A DNA stretch of 64,000 nt from Microthrixaceae bacterium (GTDB lineage Bacteria; Actinomycetota; Acidimicrobiia; Acidimicrobiales; Microtrichaceae): positions 21,259 through 85,258 of the forward strand of contig JAIBBP010000016.1 of assembly GCA_019694615.1 (NCBI GenBank), written 5' to 3'. Below the pieces are notes generated by a model. The model had not been told where the DNA came from, did not search any database, and was given only the letters and a program-made list of their open reading frames with translations. Of this stretch, positions 15,274 through 24,443 are shown one piece after another; positions within the stretch are counted from its first letter, which is position 1, and each line of letters begins with the position of its first letter. The position numbers were made by a program, and so were the translations under genes.

Positions 15274-16703
15274 TGGCCGGCGTGGTTCCGTTCGACCGTG
15301 TGAGTCTCGACCTGTCGGGCCCGCCGCTGACGGTGCATCTCGTCGGCATCGGCGGGACCGGCATGTCGGCGATCGCAACGGTTCTGACCGCACTCGGTCA
15401 CCGCGTCACCGGCAGCGACGGCGCCGCTTCGGCAGCGTTGGCGTCCCTGGTGGGCGCTGGGCTCGATGCCCGTGTCGGCAACGCCCCTGACCTCGCAGCG
15501 CAGGCCGATGTCGTCGGGGTGTCGACGGCGATCAGCGCCGACGATCCCGATGTCGTGTCCGCTCGGGCTGCCGGGGTGCCCGTGGCACATCGCTACGACC
15601 TGCTCGCCGCGATCGGCGCGTGTCGCCGCACACTCTCGGTGTCGGGCACTCACGGGAAGACCACGACCTCAGCGCTGCTCGCGCTGACGCTGGAGGGAGC
15701 GGGGCTCGATCCGTCGTTCATCATCGGCGGGCTCGTGGCCGGGTTCGATTCCGGATCGCGCTGGACCGGCGGCGAGTGGTTCGTGCTCGAGGCCGACGAG
15801 AGCGACTCCACCTTCCTGGCTCCGCCTCGAGCCGGCGCGATCGTCACGAACATCGAACCCGATCACCTCGACCATCACGGGACTTTCGAGGATCTCATCG
15901 CGGCGTTCGAACGGTTCTGCATCGAGACCGACGGCCCCGCTGTGATCTGCGCCGACGACGTCGGCGCCGCTCCGCTGATCGACGTCACGCCCAACGCCGT
16001 GTCGTACGGCACGTCGGGGCTTGCGGACTACGTGATCTCGTCGATCGAGCCTTCTCCGACAGGTGGATCGGACTGGACGGTCACCGACCCTGCGGGCGGG
16101 GAACACCGCCTGCACGTCGCGCTACCGGGCCACCACCTCGTGCTCAATGCGACAGCTGCGTTCACGCTCGCCGTCTCCGTCGGTGCCGACGCCGACGGGG
16201 CTATCTCCGGACTCTCCCGCTACCGCGGCGTGGGTCGCCGTTTCGAACGACGTGGCTCGGCCGGCGGCGTGACGTTCATCGACGACTACGCCCACCTGCC
16301 GACCGAGGTGCGTGCCGTGCTCGACGCCGCTCGCTCCGGAGCCGTCGTCGGCGGATGGAGCCGCGTCGTGGCTGTGTTCCAACCCCATCGGTTCAGCCGC
16401 ACCCGAGACGTGTGGCGGGAGTACGCCGACGCGTTCGAACTGGCCGACGTGGTGGTGGTGACCGACATCTACCCGGCCGGTGAAGCGCCCATCGACGGCA
16501 TCACCGGTCGACTCGTGGCCGACGCGGTCGCCGACGCTCACCACAGCGCAGACGTGCGGTACCTCGCGACACGTGCGGATCTGGTGGCGGCACTTCCGTC
16601 GCTGCTCCGCCCGGACGATCTCTGCCTCACGATGGGCGCGGGCGATCTAACGACGCTGCCCGATGACCTCATCTCGCACCTCGACGCGGGGCGGACATCG
16701 TGA
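15273..16703 (+). CDS. murC: UDP-MurNAc:L-alanine ligase MurC
   Basis: A 476-residue Mur ligase adding the first residue, L-alanine, to UDP-MurNAc. N-terminal HLVGIGGTGMSAIA binds the UDP-sugar. The ATP loop is GTHGKTT (125-131), with EADESDSTF, NIEPDHLDHH and FIDDYAHLPTEV further on and FQPHRFSRT in the C-terminal domain. Length is standard. The GTG of murB overlaps its stop. Confidence 0.95.
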   Translation: MAGVVPFDRVSLDLSGPPLTVHLVGIGGTGMSAIATVLTALGHRVTGSDGAASAALASLVGAGLDARVGNAPDLAAQADVVGVSTAISADDPDVVSARAAGVPVAHRYDLLAAIGACRRTLSVSGTHGKTTTSALLALTLEGAGLDPSFIIGGLVAGFDSGSRWTGGEWFVLEADESDSTFLAPPRAGAIVTNIEPDHLDHHGTFEDLIAAFERFCIETDGPAVICADDVGAAPLIDVTPNAVSYGTSGLADYVISSIEPSPTGGSDWTVTDPAGGEHRLHVALPGHHLVLNATAAFTLAVSVGADADGAISGLSRYRGVGRRFERRGSAGGVTFIDDYAHLPTEVRAVLDAARSGAVVGGWSRVVAVFQPHRFSRTRDVWREYADAFELADVVVVTDIYPAGEAPIDGITGRLVADAVADAHHSADVRYLATRADLVAALPSLLRPDDLCLTMGAGDLTTLPDDLISHLDAGRTS

Positions 16704-17665
16704 GCGGTGCCGATGCCGGAGCTGTTGCGGCGGCGCTGTCCGACGCCGGTCTCGACGTCACCGAGGACCGGCCGCTCGGTCTGCTGACGACCTACCGCGT
16801 CGGCGGCAACGCCTCGTGGTTCGTCAACGTGGGTTCGGTCGACGAGTTGGATCGCCTCGCAGCGGCAACTGCAACGACCGGGGTTGCGACACTGGTGATC
16901 GGCCGCGGCTCCAATCTGCTCGTGGCCGACGCCGGGTTCGACGGTGTCGCGATCCAGCTGGGCGAATCCTTCGCCGAGGTCGTGGTCGAAGGCGCGGTTG
17001 TCCGAGCCGGTGGAGCGGCCAGTCTGCCCGTCGTCGCTCGACGCAGTGTGGCCGCGGGGCTTCGCGGATTCGAATGGGCGGTCGGCGTCCCTGGGAGCAT
17101 CGGCGGGGCTGTCCGCATGAACGCGGGCGGGCACGGATCGGACATGGCGACATCGGTTCGAGAGGTCCGCGTCGTGGATCTCGGCCGCGGCCAAGATGTG
17201 GTGATGTCCGCGGCGCACTGCGAGTTCGGCTATCGGCGCTCCTCGATCGCTGACAGTCAGATCGTGGTAGAGGCGGTGCTCGACCTTGAGCCGGGTGGTT
17301 CAGTGGCCGGCGAGGCCGAGTTGGCGGAGATCGTCCGGTGGAGGCGCCAGCACCAACCGGGTGGACAGAACGCCGGGTCGGTGTTCATGAACCCGACGGG
17401 AGACTCCGCCGGTCGGCTCATCGACATCGCCGGATGCAAGGGCCACCGCATCGGCTCTGCTGAGGTGTCCACGAAGCACGCCAACTTCATCCAGGTCGAC
17501 CCTGGTGGTTCCGCCGACGATGTCGTCGCACTCATGGCCCACGTCCGGGCGGCCGTCCGCGATCGCATCGGCATAGACCTGCACGCCGAGACGGCCCTCG
17601 TCGGCTTCGCCCCCGACATCGTGACAGCCGCGGGCGGGGCCACGACCGCGAGGGGGGGAGCGTGA
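16700..17665 (+). CDS. murB: UDP-N-acetylenolpyruvoylglucosamine reductase MurB
   Basis: A 321-residue FAD enzyme that reduces UDP-GlcNAc-enolpyruvate to UDP-MurNAc with NADPH. TYRVGGNASW and GRGSNLLVADAGFDG bind FAD; GVPGSIGGAVRMNAG follows. Ser227 in QNAGSVFMNP is the proton donor, and KHANFI lies near the end. It is a type I-like MurB of normal size. GTG start in a GTGA overlap with murC; the ftsQ GTG overlaps its stop. Confidence 0.95.
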   Translation: MSGADAGAVAAALSDAGLDVTEDRPLGLLTTYRVGGNASWFVNVGSVDELDRLAAATATTGVATLVIGRGSNLLVADAGFDGVAIQLGESFAEVVVEGAVVRAGGAASLPVVARRSVAAGLRGFEWAVGVPGSIGGAVRMNAGGHGSDMATSVREVRVVDLGRGQDVVMSAAHCEFGYRRSSIADSQIVVEAVLDLEPGGSVAGEAELAEIVRWRRQHQPGGQNAGSVFMNPTGDSAGRLIDIAGCKGHRIGSAEVSTKHANFIQVDPGGSADDVVALMAHVRAAVRDRIGIDLHAETALVGFAPDIVTAAGGATTARGGA

Positions 17666-18975
17666 CAGACACGACCGTCGCTTCCGGACACGATCCCGAC
17701 ACCGGCGCGGTCGACGCGATCACCGATGATCGCCCCGTGGTGCTGAGTCGCGACGGCTACGAGATTGATGCCGACGGCTACCTCATCGATCCCACACTCG
17801 TTCAGACGAGGGCCATGGACATCGTGGAGATGGCCGTCGAGGTCACGGCACCGCCCAACGCCGACCCGGTGCTCCGCCCTCGGCGCCGGAACATCGACAT
17901 CGCCCTCGACGGACCCGCACACTGGGCGCCCGATCCCGACGATGTAGGGGTCGACATCGAACTCGAGCCAGGCCTCCCGACGTGGTCCGATGTCGACGAC
18001 GGCCCCCACGAGAGCACGGCTTCCCCTGCCGACGCCACGGCGCCCTCGGTCGCGGAGGAGGCTGTTGTCGATGCTCGGATCGCGAAGCGGCGGGCCGGGG
18101 TGGCCGGCGATCGTCGGCGCCGCCTGCGGCGGCGACTCGGACTGCTGCTGTTGCTCCTCGTCGGGGCCGGCGCAGCGGTCGGGGCGGTTCGCTCGCCGCT
18201 CCTCGATGTGGAGCGAATCGAGATCGTCGGGTCGACGCTCTTGACCGAGGCTGACGTGGCGTCGGTCGGCCACGTGCGACGTGGGGATCCGATCCTGCTG
18301 CTCGACGTCGCTGACGCGGAGCGACGTCTGCGCCGTGACCCGCGCTTCGTTCGTGTCGTCGTTCAGCGACGCTTTCCCGCCACCGTGTCGATACGTGTCA
18401 CCGATCGTCGACCGATCGCCGTCGTGATCGGCCCGAGCCGGGGTGTGGTGGTCGGCGAGGGTGGCACCATCATCGGTGTGGCCGCCGGTGACGAGCTCCT
18501 CCGCCACGTCGAGGTTTCCGACGATCCGCCGATCACCCCGGGCCGGCGTCTGAATCCTCCGCTGGCTGCCGCCGTCGATGTGATGGGCTCGATGGGCTTC
18601 GAGATCGCGGTGCAGATCCAGAAGATGAGGATCACCCCCGAGGGTGAGCTGATCTTCGATCTGGGTGAAGGCCGGACGGTGTTGTTCGGCGGCGTCGATG
18701 ACGCCGAACGCAAGCTCCTGTCGATCCGCACGATGCTCGGACCACAGGTAGACCACTCCGGATTGTGCGAGCTCGACGTGCGGGTGGCGACTGCCCCCAC
18801 GATTCGCCGAGACCCCGATTGCGACCCCCCGCCACCTCCACCCGACCCAGCAACGACACCGGCTGTGGAGCCGGCGGCCGATCCCGCGGCGACGACGCCT
18901 GGCGACGTGGAACCATCTGCGGAGCAGGCGCCGCCTGCGGTTCCCGCTGACGCTTCACCGCCCGTCGCAGGCTGA
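17662..18975 (+). CDS. ftsQ: Cell division protein FtsQ
   Basis: A 437-residue bitopic divisome protein. A long acidic cytoplasmic region (1-145) leads to a basic stretch and one membrane segment (about 160-180). A POTRA domain follows (LLDVERIEIVGS ... FVRVVVQRRFPATVSIRVTDRRPIAVV, about 185-255), then the FtsQ beta domain and a Pro/Ala-rich C-terminal tail. FtsQ recruits FtsL and FtsB and controls FtsWI. The cytoplasmic part and the tail are longer than in most homologues. It is the last gene of the tightly overlapping run; 190 bases separate it from ftsZ. Confidence 0.88.
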   Translation: MTDTTVASGHDPDTGAVDAITDDRPVVLSRDGYEIDADGYLIDPTLVQTRAMDIVEMAVEVTAPPNADPVLRPRRRNIDIALDGPAHWAPDPDDVGVDIELEPGLPTWSDVDDGPHESTASPADATAPSVAEEAVVDARIAKRRAGVAGDRRRRLRRRLGLLLLLLVGAGAAVGAVRSPLLDVERIEIVGSTLLTEADVASVGHVRRGDPILLLDVADAERRLRRDPRFVRVVVQRRFPATVSIRVTDRRPIAVVIGPSRGVVVGEGGTIIGVAAGDELLRHVEVSDDPPITPGRRLNPPLAAAVDVMGSMGFEIAVQIQKMRITPEGELIFDLGEGRTVLFGGVDDAERKLLSIRTMLGPQVDHSGLCELDVRVATAPTIRRDPDCDPPPPPPDPATTPAVEPAADPAATTPGDVEPSAEQAPPAVPADASPPVAG

Positions 18976-19039
18976 ACCTCACGCTCGACCTGAGGTGTGA
19001 GGCCGGGTGTGACACTCGACCTTTGCCTGAGAGTTCACG

Positions 19040-19045
19040 TACAGT
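19040..19045 (+). promoter_or_regulatory. Candidate ftsZ -10 hexamer TACAGT
   Basis: TACAGT lies in the ftsQ-ftsZ intergenic region, about 120 bases before the ftsZ ATG. No good -35 is evident. A separate ftsZ promoter is common in actinobacteria. Confidence 0.35.
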
Positions 19046-19165
19046 TGGACGTTCCGTCCTGACACGCCTTGATTGGTCAGACGGCGGTCCGCTCGATCAG
19101 TATCTCTCGCCCCCACGTCACGCTCGAAGCGGCCGCCCCGGCACGCATCGGAGGTCCCCCGTCCC

Positions 19166-20296
19166 ATGGCTCACAATCCGCAGAACTACCTCGCAGTCAT
19201 CAAGGTCGTCGGAATCGGTGGGGGGGGCTGCAACGCCGTGAACCGAATGATCGACGCCGGACTGAAGGGCGTGGAGTTCATCGCCATCAACACCGACGCC
19301 CAGGCGCTGTTGATGAGCGACGCCGACGTGAAGCTGGACATCGGCCGGGAGGTGACCCGCGGACTCGGTGCCGGCTCCGACCCCGAGGTCGGGCGCCAGG
19401 CGGCCGAGGATCACCGTTCGGAGATCGAGGAGGTCCTCCGGGGGGCGGACATGGTGTTCATCACCGCCGGCGAGGGGGGCGGAACCGGTACCGGTGGAGC
19501 GCCCGTCGTCGCCGAGATCGCCAAGTCACTCGGAGCGTTGACCATCGCCGTCGTGACGCGCCCGTTCCTGTTCGAAGGCCGTCGCCGTTCGGTTCAAGCC
19601 GAGCAGGGCATCGGCAAGCTCAAGGAGAAGGTCGACACCCAGATCGTCATCCCGAACGATCGGCTGCTGTCGGTGGCCAACGACAAGACGTCGGTGCTCA
19701 ACGCGTTCAAGATGGCTGACGAGGTGCTGCTGCAGGGCGTCCAGGGCATCACCGACCTGATCACGACACCGGGCCTGATCAACACCGACTTCGCCGACGT
19801 CAAGATGATCATGCACGACGCCGGTACCGCCCTCCTCGGAGTCGGCTACGCGTCGGGCGAAGGTCGCGCTGCGTCGGCTGCTCGCCAGGCGATCAGCTCG
19901 CCGCTACTCGAGTCCGCCATAGACGGTGCCCGCGGCATCCTTCTCAACATCAGCGGTGGATCCGACCTCACCCTGTTCGAGGTCAACGAGGCGGCAACCG
20001 TCGTGCATGAGGTCGCGCACGCCGAGGCCAACATCATCTTCGGCACGACCATCGACGACGAGATGGGAGACGAGGTCCGGGTCACCGTCATCGCCGCCGG
20101 TTTCGAACGGTGGGAGGACGCGAAGCCGACCACGTCGGGCTCGACCCGCCGGGCATCCGGCTCTCGCGACGAGCGCCCCTCTCGCGCCGTCGAGGAGGAC
20201 GTCCCGTTCGCCAACGTGTTCGGCGACGACGATGACGACGACACCGACGGTGGCACCGACTCCGACGATTTCGACGTCCCCTCGTTCCTGAAGTAG
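19166..20296 (+). CDS. ftsZ: Cell division GTPase FtsZ
   Basis: A 376-residue tubulin-like GTPase that forms the Z ring. The N-terminal nucleotide loop is [13 protein letters not shown]. The tubulin signature GEGGGTGTG occupies residues 102-110, and the synergy-loop region carries [10 protein letters not shown]. An acidic, Ser-rich linker ends in the conserved C-terminal peptide DFDVPSFLK, which binds SepF and other tethers. The ATG at 19166 is used: GGAGGT lies about 10 bases upstream and the protein then begins MAHNPQNY like other actinobacterial FtsZ. Confidence 0.97.
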   Translation: MAHNPQNYLAVIKVVGIGGGGCNAVNRMIDAGLKGVEFIAINTDAQALLMSDADVKLDIGREVTRGLGAGSDPEVGRQAAEDHRSEIEEVLRGADMVFITAGEGGGTGTGGAPVVAEIAKSLGALTIAVVTRPFLFEGRRRSVQAEQGIGKLKEKVDTQIVIPNDRLLSVANDKTSVLNAFKMADEVLLQGVQGITDLITTPGLINTDFADVKMIMHDAGTALLGVGYASGEGRAASAARQAISSPLLESAIDGARGILLNISGGSDLTLFEVNEAATVVHEVAHAEANIIFGTTIDDEMGDEVRVTVIAAGFERWEDAKPTTSGSTRRASGSRDERPSRAVEEDVPFANVFGDDDDDDTDGGTDSDDFDVPSFLK

Positions 20297-20301
20297 AGCC
20301 G

Positions 20302-20994
20302 TTGGCCGGTCGCGTTCAGACGGCGTTCGCCGAGCGACGCGACGGCGATTTCGCCATCACGTCGGAGACCAGGGCGCTGGAGGCCGCGCGCGCCGCGATC
20401 GCGCCGTACCCCTGGACGTGGCTCGAGCAGGTCCACGGCGCCGGCGTAGTCGTGGTGTCTGTGCCCGGCCAGTGGGCTGGTGCCCGTGCCGACGGGTCGG
20501 TGACCACCGTTCCCGGCGCAGTTCTGTCGGTGCAGACCGCCGACTGCGCCCCGGTGTTGCTCTGGGGCACCGGCCCGGGCTCCGGTGCCGGTCCGGTTGT
20601 CGGCGCCGCGCACGCTGGATGGCGGGGGCTGTACGAAGGAGTGGTGGAAGCTGTGGTCGCCGCCATGCGCGACCTGGGTGCGCACGACATCGGGGCGGCG
20701 CTCGGCCCGTGCATCTCGCCGGCGGCCTACGAGTTCTCCGAGCGTGACCTCACGACCATGGCCCTGCGGTTTGGCCCCGAGGTCGTCGCTGCCACATCCG
20801 GTGGGCTCCCTGCTCTCGATGTTCCCGCAGCGGTGCGATCAGCTCTCCGCACCACCGGGGTCGACGACCTCGACGTGTCGCGGTGGGAATGCACGGCGAC
20901 AGCACTCGATGCCGGAGGTGCGCCCCGGTACTCCTCGCATCGGGCGCGCCAGGACGTGACGCGCCAGGCGTCGGCGATCTGGATCGAGCCGTAG
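20302..20994 (+). CDS. pgeF: Polyphenol oxidase/laccase-domain protein PgeF (YfiH family)
   Basis: A 230-residue DUF152 protein. The three ligand motifs are intact: QVHG (His45), TADCAPVLL (Cys82) and AHAGWRG (His104), plus GPCISPAAYEF. Bacterial members are linked to peptidoglycan editing, preventing L-Ser incorporation at position 1 (PgeF), and to purine nucleoside phosphorylase activity (human LACC1). It starts with TTG 5 bases after the ftsZ stop, so it is in the same transcript. yggS, often next in this cluster, is absent here. Confidence 0.85.
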   Translation: MAGRVQTAFAERRDGDFAITSETRALEAARAAIAPYPWTWLEQVHGAGVVVVSVPGQWAGARADGSVTTVPGAVLSVQTADCAPVLLWGTGPGSGAGPVVGAAHAGWRGLYEGVVEAVVAAMRDLGAHDIGAALGPCISPAAYEFSERDLTTMALRFGPEVVAATSGGLPALDVPAAVRSALRTTGVDDLDVSRWECTATALDAGGAPRYSSHRARQDVTRQASAIWIEP

Positions 20995-21171
20995 TGCCGG
21001 GGCGGAGAATGCCGGCATCGAGGGTTCGCCCATGCTCTGAGTGGGTACTTTCATCCCGGGACTCGCCCGCGAGTCGTCGCGGACTGTCCTGTGGTGGCGA
21101 TTCATGGCACTCTGGTCCGCGTCGGGCAGTTCCTCGTGCGCGACACTTGACGGAGCCATGAGGAGGAGTTG

Positions 21172-21795
21172 ATGGCTGGGATGTTGCGCAAAGGGATGTC
21201 GTGGTTGGGTCTCGGTCCCGATGACGAGTACAACGAGTACGACGACTACGACGACGAGCCGATCGTCGACCTGACGGGCCAGCACGCGGCGGTTCGTCCG
21301 GCTCCGGTCGTTCGGTCCGTGCCCGCGCCCGCTCGGCCACCGGTTTCGCGGGTCGAGTCGCCGGAGAGCTGGGACGAGCCCATCGAGTCGTCCGCGGTGC
21401 GCGTCCTTCCGTCGGCTGCCGGTTCGACGTCGGTACGGTCACGTGGCGGGGTCGCCGCGGCCGAGCCGATTCGTCCCCGGGGCGTGGTCCGTCCGGTTCC
21501 GGCGTCGCCCCAGCCGACGTCAGCGCGTCCCCACGTCGTGAACCCGAAGACGTTCAATGACGCGCAGGAGGTCGGCGACTGGTTCCGCAAGCGCCAGCCG
21601 GTGATCGTCAACCTCCAGGATCTCGATCGGGATCTCGCTCGGCGTCTCCTCGACTTCTCCAGCGGTGTTGCCTACGGCCTGGGCGGCAGCGTCGAGCGCG
21701 TGGCATCACACGTGTACCTCCTGTCTCCGCTCGACGTGGAGATCTCCCAGGACGATCGGCGACGCCTTCGCGAAAGCGGCCTGGTCGAGGAGTAG
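21172..21795 (+). CDS. sepF: Cell division protein SepF
   Basis: A 207-residue protein. The N-terminal amphipathic helix (MAGMLRKGMSWLGLG) fits membrane binding. An acidic, Tyr-rich stretch and a long Pro/Val linker follow, then the SepF core from about residue 118 (NPKTFNDAQEVGDWFRKRQP, VIVNLQDLD, LDFSSGVAYGLGG). SepF tethers FtsZ to the membrane and is the main Z-ring anchor in actinobacteria that lack FtsA and ZipA. The ATG at 21172 has GAGGAGG a few bases upstream; a TTG 3 bases earlier is in frame. Confidence 0.93.
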   Translation: MAGMLRKGMSWLGLGPDDEYNEYDDYDDEPIVDLTGQHAAVRPAPVVRSVPAPARPPVSRVESPESWDEPIESSAVRVLPSAAGSTSVRSRGGVAAAEPIRPRGVVRPVPASPQPTSARPHVVNPKTFNDAQEVGDWFRKRQPVIVNLQDLDRDLARRLLDFSSGVAYGLGGSVERVASHVYLLSPLDVEISQDDRRRLRESGLVEE

Positions 21796-21894
21796 TCGGC
21801 GGGTCGCCGAAGCCGAGCCGGTTGCTGAGGTTGGGTCTTGCCCTTCGGCGGAGATTTTGGTAGCGGGTAGCGTCGCGTTCGAAAAAGTCGTCGC

Positions 21895-21900
21895 TAGCAT
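21895..21900 (+). promoter_or_regulatory. -10 hexamer TAGCAT, leaderless divIVA
   Basis: TAGCAT ends 6 bases before the divIVA ATG at 21907, and no Shine-Dalgarno sequence is visible. Confidence 0.5.
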
Positions 21901-21906
21901 GTCGAC

Positions 21907-23145
21907 ATGGACGTGACACCTCAGCTCATCGAGCAGATCGACTTCGCCGAGAAGTTCCGCGGGTATGACCCCGATCAGGTCGACGACTTCCTCGAGCGGG
22001 TCGGCGCCGCGATAGCCGAGCTCACGAAGAACGTGCACGAGGCCACGCAGCGCGCGGAGCGCGCCGAGGCCGATCTGCGGAACCTCCCCGATGCCGGGCG
22101 CACCCCCGTGGCCGCCATGTCGGACGAGGAGGAGGCGATGCAGTCGACCCGCACCTTGATGATGGCCAAGCGCACCGCCGACGCCGCCATCGCCGACGCA
22201 CGCGAGGAAGCACAGAAGCTCGTCGCCGATGCCCGCGGTACGGCCGACCAGCAGGTCCGCGACGCTCGCACCGAAGCCGACCGGATCGTTGGTGAGGCGC
22301 GGGTCGCTGCTGACCAGATGACCCAGAAGGCGACGGCCGAGGCCAACCGGGAATATGGCGCCCGCCGCGACCAGATCCTGGCGGAGATCGGCGACTTGGA
22401 GAACCGCAAGGTGGGCGTCGCAGGCCAGTTGGCGGCAATCGAGGCGCGGTTGAGCGAGTACCGCTCGGGTCTCTCCACCATCCACGGTGCCATCAGCGAC
22501 ATCCTCGAGAACCCCGAGGCCGCGCTGCGCAGCCCGATCCCGGGCGTCGATCTGGCCGCCGCGGCACGGCCGGCTGCGCCATCGTTCGAATCCACCCGGT
22601 CGATCGACCACGCGACCCCGGGCGTCGAGCACGGCTCAGCCGGCGTCGCCGAAGCCGATGCGGGCCACGACGCCCACGGCATCGCCCCGGCCTTCTCCGG
22701 TTCGACAGCCGACGAGTCGGGTGAGGTCCGGGACGCGTTCGGTGACGCGACGCTGCTGCACCCAGACGACCTCGCCGTTGCGTACTCCGAGTCGACGACC
22801 GAGATGCTCACCACCGCCGACCTGTCCTGGGGTGACGACTCGGCGCAGGACGCGTCCTCCGCGGACCCGTGGGGCCCCGGGAGTTGGGGTGAAGTGTCGG
22901 CGTTCGCAGATTCCGCCACTCCGGGTCCGGAGGGCGAGGCGTTCGACTACGCGGGTGCCACGACCACCGAGACCACGGCGTTCAGCGACTTCCCCTCCGA
23001 GGGGCTGCCCGTCATCGGCCAGGATCGCTACAACCGCGACCTCGACCAGGCGGTGAACGAACCCGCTGGTCACGACGACGCGATGACGGCGTTCTTCGAG
23101 GGTGACGACGAGCCGCAGACCCGTAGGTTCGGGCGGCGCCGCTAA
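21907..23145 (+). CDS. DivIVA/Wag31-type polar growth and division protein
   Basis: A 412-residue coiled-coil protein. The N-terminal DivIVA membrane-binding domain (about 1-60) has the hallmark KFRGYDPDQVDDFLERV. A coiled coil with an Ala/Glu/Arg heptad pattern runs to about residue 195. The C-terminal half is acidic, disordered-looking and variable, ending TRRFGRRR. DivIVA proteins sense negative curvature at poles and septa and, in actinobacteria, direct cell wall synthesis. Position right after sepF is typical. A strong hairpin follows the gene. Confidence 0.88.
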   Translation: MDVTPQLIEQIDFAEKFRGYDPDQVDDFLERVGAAIAELTKNVHEATQRAERAEADLRNLPDAGRTPVAAMSDEEEAMQSTRTLMMAKRTADAAIADAREEAQKLVADARGTADQQVRDARTEADRIVGEARVAADQMTQKATAEANREYGARRDQILAEIGDLENRKVGVAGQLAAIEARLSEYRSGLSTIHGAISDILENPEAALRSPIPGVDLAAAARPAAPSFESTRSIDHATPGVEHGSAGVAEADAGHDAHGIAPAFSGSTADESGEVRDAFGDATLLHPDDLAVAYSESTTEMLTTADLSWGDDSAQDASSADPWGPGSWGEVSAFADSATPGPEGEAFDYAGATTTETTAFSDFPSEGLPVIGQDRYNRDLDQAVNEPAGHDDAMTAFFEGDDEPQTRRFGRRR

Positions 23146-23197
23146 CGAGCTCGGGGCCGCGGCTGCCGAGCCCCGGCAGAGTTTGTTGGGAGACCCC

Positions 23198-23231
23198 GAT
23201 GTGGCCCCGGCCGTGTGGCCGGGGCCACATC
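23198..23231 (+). terminator. Strong hairpin after divIVA
   Basis: A perfect 15-bp stem (GATGTGGCCCCGGCC and its complement) with a 4-base loop, about 50 bases after the divIVA stop. There is no U-tract. The likely role is terminating the division cluster transcript. Confidence 0.65.
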
Positions 23232-23287
23232 GCGTCGGTTCAGGTCCGTCTTCGGGCAGATCCCTCGCCGTGGGTCGGAACGGCGTC

Positions 23288-23293
23288 TAGGCT
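23288..23293 (+). promoter_or_regulatory. Candidate -10 TAGGCT upstream of the DksA-like gene
   Basis: TAGGCT lies about 110 bases before the ATG at 23402 and downstream of the divIVA hairpin. No clear -35 is seen. Confidence 0.3.
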
Positions 23294-23401
23294 GCCTCGA
23301 CTCACCGGACAGGTTCCATCGCCGGTGTGCACCACCACACGTCGCCGGTCGAGTCCGCGACGTCGATCTGCACGGTAGGTCCAGGCCGTGTGAGGGGGAT
23401 C

Positions 23402-24412
23402 ATGGCAGCGTTGAAGAAGACGGCGTCGGCAGCGGCGAAGGCCATTGCCAAGGCTGTCGTCAAGGGCAGCGGCGCGCGAGGCGGCGAGAAGGCACCAGCT
23501 GGAAATCGCGCAACGAAGTCGGCGAGTGCGCCGGCTCGATCCGCCGCTGCTGCTAGAAAGACAACCCCCTCCCCGGCTGCAAAGCGCCCTGCAAAGGCGT
23601 CAGCTCCGGCCCCAGGGCCGGCGAAGTCACCACGTACCCGTCCCGCCAAGGAAACCGCAGTGCCGACGAAGAAGTCCACCTCCACCGCATCAACCACGGC
23701 AAAGAAGGCCCCGGCCAAGGCCCAGTCCAAGGCGACGGCCAAGGCCACGGCAGCAAAGGCCCCGTCCAAAGCGCCGTCCAAAGCTGCGGCGGCGAAGAAG
23801 GCAGCCCCAGCGAAGGCCGCAGCGAAAAAGGCAGCGTCCGCCGAGAAGCCATCGACGATCAAGAAGGCTCCGGTCAAGAAGGCTCCGGCGAAGAAGACTG
23901 CGGCGAAGACTCCGCCAGCTCCGGCGAAGAAGGCGGCGCCTGCCAAAGCCGCGCCCGTGTCCGTTGCGCCGGTCACCTCGGTGCTGGGCAGCCTGCCCCG
24001 TCCGGGAAAGGACGCTCCGGCACGACTGACGAAGTCGCCGTACGACGCGAAGTTCCTCGAGTCACAGCGAGCGCTCCTCCTCAAGGAACGCGAGCAGTAC
24101 TCCCGTCAGGCGGAAGCGCTCCTCGCAGAGGCGCAGGCCCTGACGGCCAACCGTGAGCCGGGCGACGTGCAGTTCGACGAGGAATCCGGCGAAGGCGACA
24201 CACTCGCTGTGGAGCGCGACCATGACCTCGAGCTCAGCGCGCGGGCTCGCGCCACCGTCGAGGACATCGACCTCGCACTTGAGCGAATCGACAACGGCGT
24301 GTACGGCATTTGTGCGGGCTCGGGACAGGCGATCCCGAAGGAGCGCCTGAAGGCGATCCCGTGGGCCACCGAGCGAGTCGAGTACAAGGTGGGTGGCTTC
24401 GGCCGCCTGTAG
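23402..24412 (+). CDS. Histone H1-like tail fused to a degenerate DksA/TraR-type domain
   Basis: A 336-residue protein. The first 200 residues are Lys/Ala/Pro repeats (AAKKAAPAKAAAKKAA style), like histone H1 C-terminal tails or the tails of actinobacterial nucleoid proteins, and should bind DNA non-specifically. From about residue 225 the protein resembles DksA/TraR proteins (LLLKEREQYSRQAEALL, ERDHDLELSARARATVEDI, NGVYGICAGSGQAIPKERLKAIPWATERV). The zinc-finger cysteines are mostly lost: only one Cys remains where CxxC is expected, and the second pair is absent. It may therefore act as a zinc-free DksA-like or RNA polymerase-binding protein. The ATG at 23402 has AGGGGG upstream. Confidence 0.75.
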   Translation: MAALKKTASAAAKAIAKAVVKGSGARGGEKAPAGNRATKSASAPARSAAAARKTTPSPAAKRPAKASAPAPGPAKSPRTRPAKETAVPTKKSTSTASTTAKKAPAKAQSKATAKATAAKAPSKAPSKAAAAKKAAPAKAAAKKAASAEKPSTIKKAPVKKAPAKKTAAKTPPAPAKKAAPAKAAPVSVAPVTSVLGSLPRPGKDAPARLTKSPYDAKFLESQRALLLKEREQYSRQAEALLAEAQALTANREPGDVQFDEESGEGDTLAVERDHDLELSARARATVEDIDLALERIDNGVYGICAGSGQAIPKERLKAIPWATERVEYKVGGFGRL

Positions 24413-24431
24413 AGACGCGACTGCCAGCCAG

Positions 24432-24437
24432 TACGAT
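24432..24437 (+). promoter_or_regulatory. -10 hexamer TACGAT, leaderless lspA
   Basis: TACGAT ends 6 bases before the lspA ATG at 24444, just after the DksA-like gene stop. Confidence 0.5.
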
Positions 24438-24443
24438 TCACTC

